This document shows positions 12,372 to 24,439 of a DNA stretch of 64,000 nt, piece by piece. The stretch lies in the NCBI RefSeq assembly GCF_040802235.1, contig NC_133157.1, positions 36,794,501 through 36,858,500 on the forward strand. The letters are read 5' to 3'. A program made the position numbers and the translations under genes. How positions within the stretch are numbered: the first letter of the stretch is position 1; each line of letters starts with the position of its first letter. The notes under the pieces were generated by a model, which worked only from the letters and a program-made list of their open reading frames with translations, was not told the DNA's origin and did not search any database. This DNA is from Manis javanica (lineage: Eukaryota; Chordata; Mammalia; Pholidota; Manidae).

Positions 12372-15300
12372 CTGGCTTTTTAAAAAAAAAGTTTTATCAG
12401 AATATTTCAATTTAAAGTTCTCATAACAACCAAGTCACAAGTGCCACCTGGCTGATGGCAACTGTAGGACTTCCTGGATTCTAAGACATCCCAATTTCAG
12501 AAGAGTTAAGAACTAGAAAAATATGCACCTTGGAATCAACTTAATAGGGTAAAAACATTTCTATAAAATACTGAGGTGCTATATTTTTGACATGGAAAAA
12601 AATGCTAAAATTGCATTTAGTGCCCAAAACCACTGGACATTAACTATGTCTCCATTTACAGTATTGCCTCAGTTCATCTAACACTGAAGAGGAAGCTCCC
12701 AGAAAAGGTTACAGCTAAAGCCTTAAGAGGTATTCTCAAAGTGACAGGAAAAAATTAAAAATATGAAATTTTTAACTGACTGTAAGTTTCTCATCATTCA
12801 ACTCTTTAAAAACAGGAGTACATTTATAACTTTAAAGTTAATTTTGTCTCTAAGTTGCCTATCCAAATCCCTTAAAACAGGGATTTTTAACCTATCAGTT
12901 AAACCTCTGAAAATGTATATGAACTAGTTTATGTGTGCCCTTTTTCTTTTCAGAGAAAATTTATCAATTTTTCAAAAAGATCCACATACCAAAAAGACTA
13001 AGAATCACTTTCTTAAAAGAACTGTTTCTTTCATATACTGTCAGTCATAAAATAGACTATGTTATAACCTCAAGGACACTGCCAGGCACAAAGACTAAAG
13101 TTGGAGGTTTTTTGGTGGGGGAAAGACAGAAAATAGATTCATTGATTCTAGAACAAATTAAAATAATGCATATTCTTTATTTTTAAAAACAATTATTGAA
13201 GTTTCTTTAATATAAGTCAAAGTATTAAGTCTGATAAAGTATTAAGGAAAATGAGTATAAAACAAACACTTCCCAAATTATCAGTTCGGAGTTTTCTAAA
13301 AATGGAACATACATGTATTTCATTCCCTTCATCAGATTACTGAATAAAATCAAAACGAGGAAAAGTTAACTGTGATACTTTAAACTTTCTGTATCATTTA
13401 CACTCTTACGCTATGCACATCACCAAAGAGGTATTTGCATTTCTGATCTCTAGACTCACTTGCTATCATGATTTTAGATAAATAAGCAGGAGTTCCAAGG
13501 AGGTTCTATACCAAAGCAGCCACACTAAGATATGCACGACTATCAGAAGTTGTTTGAAAAGACAGTTTTTTTTTAAAGGAATTGAGATGAGCTTATTATA
13601 ACTCATTATTAACTGCTTACTTGATCAACGATTCATCCTTCCAGTAACATAACAGGATTCCAACTTGCTCCACAGTAGTAAAATTAAGTTCAGAGGTGTT
13701 CTCAGTATTCTAAGCCATCTACTACTTTGTTTTGTAATGACTGACCCATATAAGAAAAATTCGAAGCAGCAAAACAATTTGCCCAGTAAATCAATGAGAT
13801 CCAGAAACTGGACAAAAAGACAGCAAAGCTAAAAAAAAAAAGGATTTCATAATATCAGAAAAACAGACCCAAGAAACTACCTTTGGCCATCATATATTAA
13901 TAACCCCTCCCTCCCAAAGCTAAGAATCACGCAGGTTCAGGATACTTAACAAAAAGCAGGATTAATCACAAAAAGTTTGTGCAATACAGGTCTCAGAAGT
14001 CTCTACCACAATAGATGCCACAATTAAAACAGACTGGAGCCAACTTATTTCACGGTGAAAAAAATCAATCAGAAGCCTATTAATATGTAAAAGTTAAAGG
14101 AGTTACAGTGTGAAAAGTTAAAAGAATGGCAATCCCACTGCCCTCAGAAACTATTATGCAAAATAGAGTAAAGAATTTAACTTGAAAATAAATTATACTA
14201 AATGTGCAAGGACTATCTTTTGATAAGGGAGAATTCTGGTAGAGAAAGATCTGTGCCAACTTTTAACTGCAGCTGCAGTGGAACACACTAAAAGCCTTGT
14301 TTTAAGACAAAAAGAGTAAAATAAAAAATTACAGTTCTAAACCTACCATTGTTAACTGCCCACAACCATAAATTTCCCTTTTTCCAACGAAGGACTTCTG
14401 GAATAAAAGGCTATATACAATAAGGAAAAAAATAAAGAAAATGAAATTTAACAAAATTTTTATGCAAGGCTAAAACATAAAATGTGTTTAAGAATTTTCA
14501 TACATTTTTTACATGTCACAGCTAAAGGTAGACACAAAGATTAAGAAGTCTAACACATACAATGAAACTGGAGACTAAGCCAGATTCTTTTTAAAGAGGA
14601 CTGAAATTAAAAAGCATTTAATTTAAATCAGTATCTGTTACAGGGAGTATTCCTTCCATACTACCTACTCTCAACTCAGGATCCTCCACACTCCTTTCCC
14701 AGTTATTTAAGCAAAAACATATAATTTGCAACCCATCATTTCCTTTCATATATTGTTTTGCTTATTTTTTTAAACTCCGTTGGAGTGAGATTATTCTAAC
14801 ATTTACCTTGACTATCAATTGTTCCAAACAATACTTCATGGAAATTAAATTTTATTTCACTTAAGTTATCCAGTAGATTTTGCTAAATAATGCTTTGCAA
14901 GAAAAGTTATAACAAATTCCATTTTGTGCAACTAATTCTTCCTGCATCTATAAATGAAAATTTACACTTTAGAGAATGTGCTTCAACATGGACACAGCAT
15001 ACCTTTCCCAATTTGTCCCTAATAACTTGTATGTTTATTTAATGACTTTAATATTTGCATCTGAAAAGTACAGTGTATGGTGACCACAAAAGATGAAGCA
15101 CAGAGTTGATCAGGGTTCCACTCTTACACAGTATTCTAAAAACCTGCTTCACTAGGTATTCAGTAACTATCACAGGAGTGAATTATAAAACATGCCCTTA
15201 TCAATTACTCACATTTTATACAAAGTTGACCCGATTTCAAACCTGAAACTGAGGCTTTACTTTCAGAAAGGTAGAAAACAAAAGTGATTAGGTAGCCCTA

Positions 15301-16465
15301 AAAATATACATTATAACTACATGACTAAGACACTCATTTAAAACTTTTGCCAAAATAGCCCCTCCCCTCATAACAAAGACTCACTGCTTTATTTTACTTC
15401 ATTTTGAAAAGAAATTAAAAGGATTTTTAAGCACTAATTTCCTGTTTCTTCCCCCACGATTTAAAACATTCTACCTTCAATCTGCGATTCATCCTTTCAT
15501 ATACGGTAAAATAAAAAAATAAAAAAAAAGAACACTGGGTTCAAAAACGATATAACCACTGCTCCAAAATCATGGAAAACAATAGAAACAATGTCTACGA
15601 TCGCTGTCTAAGGAACCTCTACTCTCTGAAATTATCTCACCTCAGATGATACTTTTCATCTGTGAGACTACCCTCTTTGCTGAGCAAAAGGTTTCAATTT
15701 TGTCTCCCCGAGTGGGAAACTATCAGTCTCCCTACCATTCCACCCTCTATGAATATTTCTACATGTAGAGAGGAAAATACAAACAAACAAAACAGTGAAG
15801 TTGGTGGCAGGGTGAGGACAAAGGGCATTTTGAAACACCACTGAAGTAAACAGAGAATGAGAACAGAAAGGGGCTAAATTAAAGTTCCCTCAAGTGGATC
15901 ATGGCAAGAAAATGCAGGCACCCTTGTTTACCACCACTAGGTCCTATTCTTCATTACCACCCACTGGAGCGCAAAGTTGGAACTACCACCATCAAATCCT
16001 CAACACGTCAGGCCACTGGCTGCCTCTGGAATGACGGGCTAATACCCCTCCCCCACCCCCAAAAAGGTACAGTCCAATAAGTGCGGGTCATTCTGCCCTC
16101 TGGGGCAGTGCCAGCCTGCGCAGGGGATGGTTCTGATCCGAGGACAAGAGAGGAAAGACGGATCACCTTTCTTCCCACACACCCTCAGCTGGGCAAACAA
16201 AACAAAGACAGCCCTCCTCCGGTAGCCACTACCCTAGTCAGAGAGACTTTCCCATTTCCCGGTGCAGGCTGGCCTCCCGCCCCCGCCCCCATGACAAAGA
16301 AAAGGCACTCGGTGAGCTAGGCCTTCCTGCCTCCACGGATGGGGGAGGGGGCTGCCGAGGTGAGGAGCCCCCTCCACACACCCGCGCTTACACTCTTGGC
16401 TCCGAAAACGGCGGACCGAGGGGGCCTTCCTCGGGGGAAGCCTGGTCCGGGAGGGGTGGGAGTAC

Positions 16466-16642
16466 CTTGAAGTAGCCGCCTTCGTAGAGGGTGTTGGGGG
16501 GTCCGAAGATGGCAACCTCCCAGTTGTAGAGGTCGGACTCATCCACCAGGGTGATCCGGAAGCCCTCCACCGGTTCCTCCTGCAGGGATTTCAGCTCCAG
16601 CATCAAGGCCTTCTGAGAGCTGGTCATCTGCTGCTGGGCCAT
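16466..16642 (-). CDS. UBE2R2: UBE2R2 (CDC34B) E2 ubiquitin-conjugating enzyme, first coding exon
   Basis: The minus strand from ATG at 16642-16640 encodes 59 codons beginning M-A-Q-Q-Q-M-T-S-S-Q-K-A-L-M-L-E-L-K and ending L-Y-E-G-G-Y-F-K. A GTACTC splice donor follows at 16465. This matches the N-terminus of UBE2R2 as I know it. The closest relative, CDC34/UBE2R1, differs in its first residues. It holds the first helix and first beta strands of the UBC fold (residues 8-59). The catalytic cysteine, the acidic loop and the acidic C-terminal tail of this roughly 238-residue enzyme lie in exons outside the window. The family accepts ubiquitin from E1 and works with cullin-RING (SCF) ligases to build K48-linked chains in cytosol and nucleus. 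The start is preceded by a GCC-repeat 5' UTR in a CpG island. It is transcribed away from NOL6. Confidence 0.95.
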
Positions 16643-17480
16643 AGCGGCGGCGGCGGCGCCGGGCCGGGCCGGAGCCCCAGTCCTCACGCACCGGCCGGGC
16701 CGGAACAGGCCCCTACCCTCCGCTCGCGCTCGCCGGGCCGCACCGAGCCCCTGTCTTCACACAACCAGAGGACCGGATCAGGCCCCAGACGGCCCGTGGG
16801 CCGGCCCGGGTCCTCCTCACACACGACACGGGCTGGGCCGGGCCCTTCTCCTCACTCGGCCAGGTGGGGGAGGGGGCGAGGGAGTTAGGGGAATCCGGTC
16901 CCTGGCCTCCCCCCCCCGGAGGGGGCCTCTACTTGGCAGGGGGGGGGAGAGGTGGTGGAAGCGGTGAGAGGCGGCGGAGGGCCGGCGGTGGTGAGGGGAG
17001 GGGGCCGAGCTGGCCCGGGAGCGCCGCGCTCTCTAGCCCTCTGGTTCTCTTCGGGGGCTGCCGGGGCCGAAGGGCGCGCGGGGCCGAAGGGCGGGGGTGT
17101 GAGGCGCGTGGGGGTCTCGCGGCGGCGGCGGCGGCGCGGGGGGAGGGGCGATGGCGGAGGAGGGGGCGAAGAGCCAGAGCGCCTCGCGCCGCGGGAGCGA
17201 CGGAGCGAAGAGGAGGGAGGGAGGAGGGAGGAGGGCCGCGCTCCGGGAGGGAGGGCGGCTCTCAGCGGCAGGCGGCCCGACGCGCGTGCGCGCACCCCTC
17301 CTTCCCCCACTTTCCTCTCCCTCCTCCCTGTCCTCCTCCCACCTCCCCGCCTCTTCTCCACCGCCCGGCGCGGTGGCGACGCTTTGTGACGCCGGCTCGT
17401 GTCCCCCGCCCTTAAAGGGCCTAGAGGCTGTGCGGGCCGAAGGCGGCTGTGGCCCCTTCGGTCTTTAGCCCCGAAGTGTC
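16643..17480 (-). promoter_or_regulatory. UBE2R2: UBE2R2 CpG-island promoter and 5' UTR
   Basis: This is extremely GC- and CpG-rich, with a (GCC)n run just upstream of the start codon (16643-16655), many G-tracts of eight or more (for example near 16939) and GC boxes. It has no TATA box at a useful distance, consistent with a dispersed housekeeping promoter. A 'tgtgacgc' half-CRE lies near 17386. The long open frames on both strands here (16864-17526) result from the absence of AT-rich stop codons. Exact transcription start sites cannot be seen. Confidence 0.8.
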
Positions 17481-18169
17481 TGTGTGGATCGACGGTGCGT
17501 TTTACAAGGTGAACCGGCGACTGCACCTCGAGTCCTAGAACTGTCAGCGTCCCCCTTACCCCCAGGCTTATCCACAGGTCTCCTCAGCAATCCTCCAGGA
17601 ATACCTGGTCTTTTGCAGGCCCCTGCCCTTGACAGTCTGCTATCTATGCACTTAGTAGGTGCTCGACAAGGATGTGCAGAGAATGTGGGTCTTATAGGTG
17701 GGAACAAGCGTCCCGACATCATTTCTGCAGGTCTGGCCTTCACGCCAATGTATCCTTGGAGAGTGGGGTGTCACCCACTTGGGGGTTGGGAGCAGTTTCC
17801 CGTCAGAGAAATGGGGAGGCAGGCCAGCTTCTACTTCCCTTTTAAACACAAAGAGGAAGTTCTGAGAAGAGAGAAATAATACAGAATGAACCTGGGTTCT
17901 TGACCCTCTCTCTACGATTTGGGACACATGCTCTAGCTAACCCTCAGGTTGCATTTGTAAAATGAAGTCTTTTCGTTGAACTTTGACCCCCGACAGGACC
18001 TTTCAACTTGAAGATCCAACTTAGAACTGAGGGTCTATTAAGATAATCATTACTGAAGTGAAATGTGGAGACAACTCTTCAATTCCTGTGATTTAGATCC
18101 TCTTAGGAAGGCATGTTCTATAACTTCCTAACGTTTCCTAGAAAAGCTGGGTTACTGTGAGAGTTCAAA

Positions 18170-18345
18170 CACTTGGAATTTGGAGATCAGAAAGATCCTA
18201 GGTTCCAACCTTGGCTCCACCATTTACATTATCCCTTCCTTTTTCACTAGCTCTGTAAAAGAGGGTTAATCATACTTAACATAAGCAGTTGTAATAATTA
18301 AATGAGATCATCTGTATACAGCGTTTAGCACAATGACTGGCAGGG
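18170..18345 (+). mobile_element. MIR SINE
   Basis: Diverged MIR: 'ggagatcagaaagatcctag', 'ttggctccaccatttac', then 'aaatgagatcatctgtat' and 'agcacaatgactggca'. Confidence 0.65.
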
Positions 18346-18419
18346 TAAAGTAGGAACTTCAAAGGAAGAAAAAAAATGTTATAGGCTAGTTATATTCTGA
18401 TACCATCCCCTCCTTTTTT

Positions 18420-18990
18420 TAATAAGACTTCTTTAACAACAGATTTGGATTTAATAGAAAGTTTGAGATGATAGTACATAGAGTTCCCATATACTGGCCC
18501 CAATTTCCTGTATATTTACTACAGTTAATGAACCAATATTGATATATTATTAACTAAAGTGTTTACTCACATTTCCTTAGTTTTTACTTAATGCACTTTT
18601 TCTGTCCCAGATACCATCATGGACACCACGCTGTATTTAATTTTCATGTTTTGTTAAGCTCCTCTTGACTGTGACAATTTATAAGACTTCCATTGTTTTT
18701 GATGACATTGAAAGTTCTGAAGATTACTAAAATACGTTATACAATGTCCCTCAACTAGGATTCATGATGTTTTTCTCATGATTAAACTGGAGTTACAGGT
18801 TTTTGGGTAGAAGACGACAGAGGTAAAATACAATTTCATCATATCATATCAAGGGCACATAAAATCAACATGACTTATCCAGTGTTGATATTGACCGCAA
18901 TCACCTGGCTAAGGTAGTGTGGCAAGGTTTTTCCACTATGAAGTTACTCTTTTTACCTCCTTTCTATACTGTTCTCTTTAGAAGTTAGCC
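18420..18990 (+). mobile_element. Ancient L1M-type LINE fragment
   Basis: It matches a recalled ancient repeat with blocks such as 'agagttcccatatactgg', 'ttaatgaaccaatattgata', 'ttccttagtttttact', 'gctcctcttgactgtgac' and 'gatgtttttctcatgatta'. I associate this with old L1M 5'/3' UTR consensus. Subfamily and orientation are uncertain. No frame survives. Confidence 0.5.
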
Positions 18991-19824
18991 ACTATGCACA
19001 GCCCACACTGAAGGAGCCCCTTCATTTTTTTTTCCTCAGAGATGATGTCTCAGTATTTTCAAGAATCATTCCCTAGTTCCCAACTCCTCTAAGTCTTGAG
19101 ACCAAACTCTACTGTAATTAAAGCTCACTTCAGAAGACAGGGAGTGTCTTAGTCAATGCAGCCCCTCCTCCCAAAGTGATGATGTAGACTTTCTGACTTC
19201 CCCTCCTCCACCATTTAATTTAGAGATGAGAAGATTACTGACCTGGAAATGGGGGAAGTGTTGATGCCTTTAATGACAAGGCTATTAGTAGACAAACAGG
19301 CAGAAAGTTCGTCTTCAAAGCATCTCACCCACATAAACTCACCATAGCCTCACCCTGACCCACAGAATGGTAGATTCCTAGCCTAACATACACCTGGCAA
19401 CCAGACCAGAGTACTCCCTGGGCTATAATCAACTCACAAAATCATACTAATGTCCACAATGAGCAGGGCCCTAAGGTGGGTGGCTAATATACATATGCAT
19501 GCCTCGGAGGCCCACAGTCTAGTGTGTTCCTGAGTTGTGTACTTAAGGCTCTTTCCTTCTCAGGTAAGAGGAACTTGAATTCCACAGAACATCTCATCCC
19601 TTTTTTTACCCTAGCAGGTAAGACATAGTTTATTAGTAGGCTGCAATTTTGCGTTTTTCATCCTTGGATCCTTCCTCAGCAACCAGCACACTATTTGGAC
19701 ACAAAGGAGGCACTAAGTAATTGTTCTCATCCACTCACAGCCAAGGGCAAGAAGACAATAACAACATTTTAATCCAACATTCCACTTCCATGTCTAATTG
19801 GATCTCCCAGACACTTAGTAGTGA

Positions 19825-20597
19825 TGCGGGGGATTCTTGTTTGCGGAGCCAAAGAATGAGCTTCACAAACAGTCAAGGTAGGAGAGCAAGGTACAGGCTT
19901 TTATTTAGAGATACAGTGAAAGGACAGAGCTCCCGGGTCATGCCAGGAGGGGACAAGAGAGTCCATAGTGGTGCGTTGTCTAGGGGGGTTTATAGGCAGC
20001 TGAGGATTTTTCCGAGAACATGAAAAAAACTTAGGGGTGTGGACTTGTTAAGTGGTCTCTGAATATTTAGAATTAACTTAACACAAGCTACTCTGAGATA
20101 CCAGCATCTGGGCCTGGGAGCATATGAAACAAGGCCACCTGCTCAGCCCCCAAGGTGGGCTGAGGCATTGTTTGCTAAAGAGTAAGTTAAGAATTTCTAA
20201 GGTCTTAACTTCTTAGGTATTAAAATGCAATCTTATCTTTAAGGTGGAATCCTTCCTGCCTTTTACTGTGTTGTTTATGCCTGGGCTTACTTGCTAAATT
20301 AGTTGCCCAGTTTGCAAAATCATTTCATCAGATCTGAAGGAGGAAAGACAGCACATAGGCCTGGGCCTTTTAGTATACTAAAGTGAACCTTACACATGAT
20401 TATAAATGGTTAGCATAATAAAACATGTGCTACTCTTCTTTATCTGGAGAACATTAACTGATTTCACTGAAGAGTCTAGAGCTCAATGTTTAACATAGAG
20501 TTTTAGCAGGGGGGTTTCCTTGCATGTAGTTACATTGCTCTGACTGCAAATATCTCACCCTGCCCCCTCTGGAGCCCCTCACCCTACTCTGACTACA
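19825..20597 (-). mobile_element. Probable solo LTR of an ERV (antisense)
   Basis: Read on the minus strand, the block begins TGTAGTCAGAG (20597) and ends ...AATCCCCCGCA (19825), so it has TG...CA ends. Near the 3' side it has a TATAA element (plus positions 19989-19994) and an AATAAA signal (19900-19905) about 90 bases apart. These are followed by a pyrimidine-rich U5-like stretch. This is the order expected of a retroviral LTR: U3, R, U5. No internal retroviral sequence adjoins it. I could not identify matching short target duplications at these edges, so the ends may be off by some bases. It lies between two divergent promoters and could in principle act on either, but nothing shows that it does. 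Confidence 0.65.
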
Positions 20598-20604
20598 TTC
20601 ATGG

Positions 20605-20735
20605 TCCCTGTCTCAGTAGGTGCTTAAGATTATAAATTCCATAAGGACCAGAGGACTTGTTCACAACCATATGCAAGTTACTGCAATGTTTGACACATAG
20701 TAGTTGCTCAAAACATTATTTGACAAAAGAAAGAA
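20605..20735 (+). mobile_element. L2 LINE 3'-end remnant
   Basis: A diverged L2 3' end: 'ataaattccataaggacc', 'gacacatagtagttgctc', then an AT-rich end. It abuts the putative LTR. Confidence 0.55.
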
Positions 20736-21094
20736 GAGCAGAAAACAGCTTCCTAGACTTTTTCACATTGTTTCACAGTGACAGGTAGAGATTGACTTGA
20801 CTGATTGGTGCCCTCTGGTGGCAAAGAAGACCCTCAGTATGGCACCACCTGGTACTCTCTAACTAGGGCTTCTTGAAGAATCAATTGCTTTTCTCCCAAA
20901 GAGAGAAGACACGGAAATCTTGGTAAGATAAATGAGAGGGAGGGGTATTTGATTTAGAAAGGTTAATTCTGACATCACAGAATCACTCTTCAGGGGGCCA
21001 ACATTTTTTTCATTCTACATGTGTTAACACATGTAAGTCTTAAATAATGCTCTTAAGGAGCCACAATCACCCCTTAATAAAAATTGGTGACATT

Positions 21095-21335
21095 TTTTGT
21101 GCATTAGCATGTGACAGGCTTTTTACATGCAGTATCCCACTTAATTCTCACAAAAATTCTTGACATGATACTGGACAAAAATCCCTGACATCCAAAGTAG
21201 AATTTCTGCTTTACTGAGTACAATAAGACAGGTTAAAAAACAAGGTTACCCAGTGAATAAATGGCAGAATCTGGACTTGAACCTTGGCCATTACACTTTT
21301 ATGTGACTACTCTTAACCACCATGCTGTAATGTTC
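21095..21335 (-). mobile_element. MIR SINE (minus orientation)
   Basis: The order 'tttttacatgcagtatcccac', 'cttaattctcacaaaaattc', then 'ggcagaatctggacttgaacc' and 'cttaaccaccatgctgtaat' corresponds to reverse-oriented MIRb. Confidence 0.7.
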
Positions 21336-21434
21336 CTAGTCTAACATGCCCACAGCAATCTGTGCATATCATATCACCCCCAATGCTATACTGCATCTTT
21401 CTCCCAGCCTCTGAGGTGCTTTTAAGAAAGAGCT

Positions 21435-21900
21435 CATCATTCATTCAACAAAATGTATATTGTGTGCCTGCCGTGTAACAGGTCCTATGCTAAATGCCAA
21501 GGATATGTTCATTAACAAGATAGAAATGATTGGTTCCTGCCCTCCTGGAGCTTACATTCTCGTGTCTAACACAGAAATAGACAAAAACAAGTAATTAGTA
21601 GACAAAAATATTATTGCAAGTTTTGATAAGTACTAATGAAGTTGATTAAAAGGGGGTTAAGACTGAAAATTTGGGGCAGATGCAACTTTAAATGGAAGCA
21701 TGACAGGTGCAGAGGAAATCTCTGAAGTCACTCTTAAATGAATGGAGGGACCAGCCTGTGAAATGTGAGGGCAAGAGCATTATTCCAGGTTTCCAGCTTT
21801 CTGATCATCATGTCTTATCTCTTTATCCTTGACACTGAGCATAGGGCTTGACACTTCTTAAGTGTCATCCAATGTGGAATAAATGGTAACTAATCTATCA
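21435..21900 (-). mobile_element. L2 LINE fragment (minus orientation)
   Basis: It begins 'ttcattcaacaaaatgta', then 'tgctaaatgccaaggatatg' and 'ctcctggagcttacattctc', the reverse complement of the L2 3' end. It continues into diverged upstream L2 sequence. Confidence 0.7.
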
Positions 21901-22029
21901 GCTCTCTGGTCTTCCTCAGACTTCAGTGGAGCTGCTTATTCCTCTCAGTCAATTCGAACTCAAATCATGCTTCACTACTTAGCGCAAGTCCTATCACCTT
22001 CAGGTAACCTTCCTTAACCATCAAAACAT

Positions 22030-22520
22030 TCTTCAACCATAAAGAAGAAAGAATTCCTGTCACTTGTGTAATATGAATGAACATTGAGGGCATTATGCTA
22101 AGTGAAATAAGTCAGAGAAAAACAAACACAAATTCCGTATGATCTAATTTACATGTGGAATATAAAAAAGCCAAACTCAGAAACAGAGAATAGACTGGTG
22201 GTTGACAGGAGCTGGGGAGTAGGGAAAATGAGATGTTGGTTAAAGGGTACAAGCTTCCAGGTATAAGAGGAATAAATTCTGGGATCTAATGTACAGCATG
22301 GTGACTATAGTTAACAATATTATATACTTTAAAGTTGCTAAAATAGTAGATCTTAAATGTTCTCACTATAACAATAGTAACAACAAATGGTAATTATGTG
22401 AGGTGAAATATGTATTACATGTGTTAACTAACACTATTGTGGTAACCATTTTGCAAAATACACGTTTAACAAACATATACACTCAATGTTATATGTCAAT
22501 TATATCTCAGTAAAACTGGA
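22030..22520 (+). mobile_element. Old L1 3' end
   Basis: It has the ORF2 end ('gcattatgctaagtgaaata') and an old 3' UTR ('actggtggttgacaggagct', 'gtacagcatggtgactatag', 'atatctcagtaaaactgg'), characteristic of L1MA/MB-type copies. Confidence 0.8.
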
Positions 22521-23029
22521 GATGAGGGGGTAATCAAACAAAACATTCTGAGCAAAGGGAGCAGCAAGTTCAAAGGCCCAGGACAGGTGTAAGTCCAGGG
22601 AGAAGAAATCCCAGGGCAAAATACCTCTAAAAACCAAAAACAATCAAAGGGAGAAATAAAGTTTAAAATCCATTTGCTGCTTACAAACTGCGGTCTGGGG
22701 CCTTCTCTCTGTCCTGCTCCAAAAGCAAAAAGACCCCACCCCTCACCTCTCAGGTACAGTTAAGCCCTCTGTTGCCCAGGTAATTACCCACTGATATGGA
22801 GGTGGACTTTTCTGAGGAATGATGCAAATGCACTAAATCCATACTTTTTTCCACCTCTGAAACGCCTATTGATATGCAGATGTACTAAAGCCCGGCAAGA
22901 TAATCCGGAAATATTACAATTTTACCCACAACAGGAAAACAAGAGATAGAGTAGGGAAACTCCAAGTAGTTCAATATGGTGGAGGCATTACATTTGACAG
23001 AGAGAGGTTGGAAGTTGACAGTGTTTACA

Positions 23030-23640
23030 TTCATTTACTCAGTACTTATTGAGCATTTATAATGTGCTCAGCATTGGCAATGTAGACCTGGTCCTTGTTT
23101 CATGGACTCAGTCAAGGACAAAGAGATTGACAACTCATAAACAATAAAAGTTGTGGGGAAAAGTGCTGAAAAGGAAATAAAAAGATTAGATAAGAGAAAA
23201 CATATTCCAGATTGGGTGGTCAGTGAAGGCCTTAACAAAGAAGAGATTTATTCTCAGAACTAAAAGATGGAAAGGAGAAAAAGTCAAGCCAAAATATCAA
23301 GCAGAGCAAACATTTTGGCTTAAGTCTCTGAGGTGAGAAAGAACTTGGTGCAACCAAAGATTTGAGAGAAGGCTGATGTTGCTGCATCTAAGTGAGCAAG
23401 GGCAGAGTATCAAGAAAAAAGATGGGACAGTAAGTGAGGGGCCATATTGATCATAGCTTTGCAGCATTCTAAGTACAATTGGGAGCCACAGATGAGTTTT
23501 TAAAAGGACAGTGACATGATAGGATTTTAGTTTTAGAAAACTCTTTCTGGCAACCATGTGGAAATGGATTAAAGAAGGACAAAACCACTGTTGTAGTCTT
23601 TTTAAAAGCGATGGCATAAAGCAATCTAGTTATTAGAAGT
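23030..23640 (-). mobile_element. L2 LINE fragment (minus orientation)
   Basis: It starts with 'catttactcagtacttattg' and continues 'tggtcagtgaaggccttaac', 'agcagagcaaacattttggc', 'ggacagtgacatgataggat' and 'actctttctggcaaccatgt', the layout of reversed L2 sequence. The short frame on the minus strand (23297-23617) is a by-product. Confidence 0.7.
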
Positions 23641-24439
23641 TAGGATAGTGCTTACTGTTGGGAGGTTCTAACAGGGCAGGAAATGTTTTGCTTTTCTGGG
23701 AACTGATTACACATTATGTTTGGATATTCAAGCTGTACCCTTTATGTGAAATTTTCTGTATACTGTACTTCGATAAAAATTTTTAAAAGAAAAAGCTATT
23801 AAATGAAACTCATATTCTTCAAAAATATTTAGAAAAGGGAGAGCTCAGGAAATGTTCTAGATTAAGAGAAAAAAGCATGACGACTAAATAGATGCATGAT
23901 CTTGCCTCAGGAAGTAAAATGCTACTATGTAAAAGTTATTTATTATTGGGTTAATTAGCAAAATTTGAATGCAGAATTTAGTATCAAGGTTAAATTTCCA
24001 GAATTTTAAGATCATATGAGTAAGAGGTAGTCCGTGTTCTTAGTAGACACCAAGGTATTTAGGGATTTGTGCATCTGAGACTCAAGTGGTTCTGTAAAAT
24101 AATACCTAAGTACACAAAGACAAAATTGACAAAGCACTAAGTTATGATGGGTAAGTAAAAGGTATATGCGCGTTCGTTTTATTAGTATTGAAGCATTTCT
24201 GTAGACTCGGAAATTTAAAAATTTAATAATTAACTGGAGAAAAGCTATTTGACAAGAGACTAGGCGCAAGATGTTATGACTTGGACTACACTTGGCAGTA
24301 AAGACAGAGAAAAGTGAGTAAATTCAAGATGCATTTTGGGGGTAGAACTGACAAGACTAGTTAACTGATAATTTACGTTGGATAGGGAAAAGGAGAGGAA
24401 TCACCGGTGTAAATAAACACTCTCCCAGAACGCCCAAAC

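Larger units (their letters stand above)
1..16465 (-). other. UBE2R2: UBE2R2 intron 1 (partial, 5' part of the intron)
   Basis: The donor site of the first UBE2R2 coding exon lies at 16465-16464 on the minus strand, so everything to the left is read as the start of intron 1. I saw no minus-strand exon continuing the E2 fold. The sequence is AT-rich and dominated by L1 remnants, mostly on the plus strand and therefore antisense to UBE2R2. The stretches 6.2-8.0, 8.6-10.8, 11.05-12.17 and 12.4-16.3 kb hold only AT-rich intronic DNA with short simple repeats (TTAA units near 7344-7362, TA units near 7418-7434). I could not assign them to any element. Human UBE2R2 intron 1 is also very long (established knowledge). 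An undetected non-coding exon cannot be excluded. Confidence 0.75.
17481..24430. other. Intergenic region between the UBE2R2 and NOL6 promoters
   Basis: This 7-kb stretch separates two head-to-head CpG-island promoters. It contains MIR, L2 and L1 remnants and a probable solo LTR (listed separately). I saw no gene-like exon. Short stretches without assignment are 17.5-18.1, 19.0-19.8, 20.75-21.1, 22.55-23.0 and 23.8-24.4 kb. Confidence 0.7.

Noticed and set aside
1..16465. Search for UBE2R2 exon 2 and for a retrocopy gene
   Set aside because: No minus-strand frame continuing the E2 fold with splice sites was found, and no processed cDNA-like open frame other than L1 fragments.
16864..17526. 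Several long overlapping open frames on both strands in the UBE2R2 CpG island
   Set aside because: They are low-complexity Arg/Gly/Pro/Ala translations caused by GC-rich DNA lacking stop codons. They have no family resemblance, and the region is promoter and 5' UTR.
19817..20605. Target-site duplication for the solo LTR
   Set aside because: The bases next to TG and CA ends ('agtga' and 'ttcat') do not match, so no duplication is claimed.
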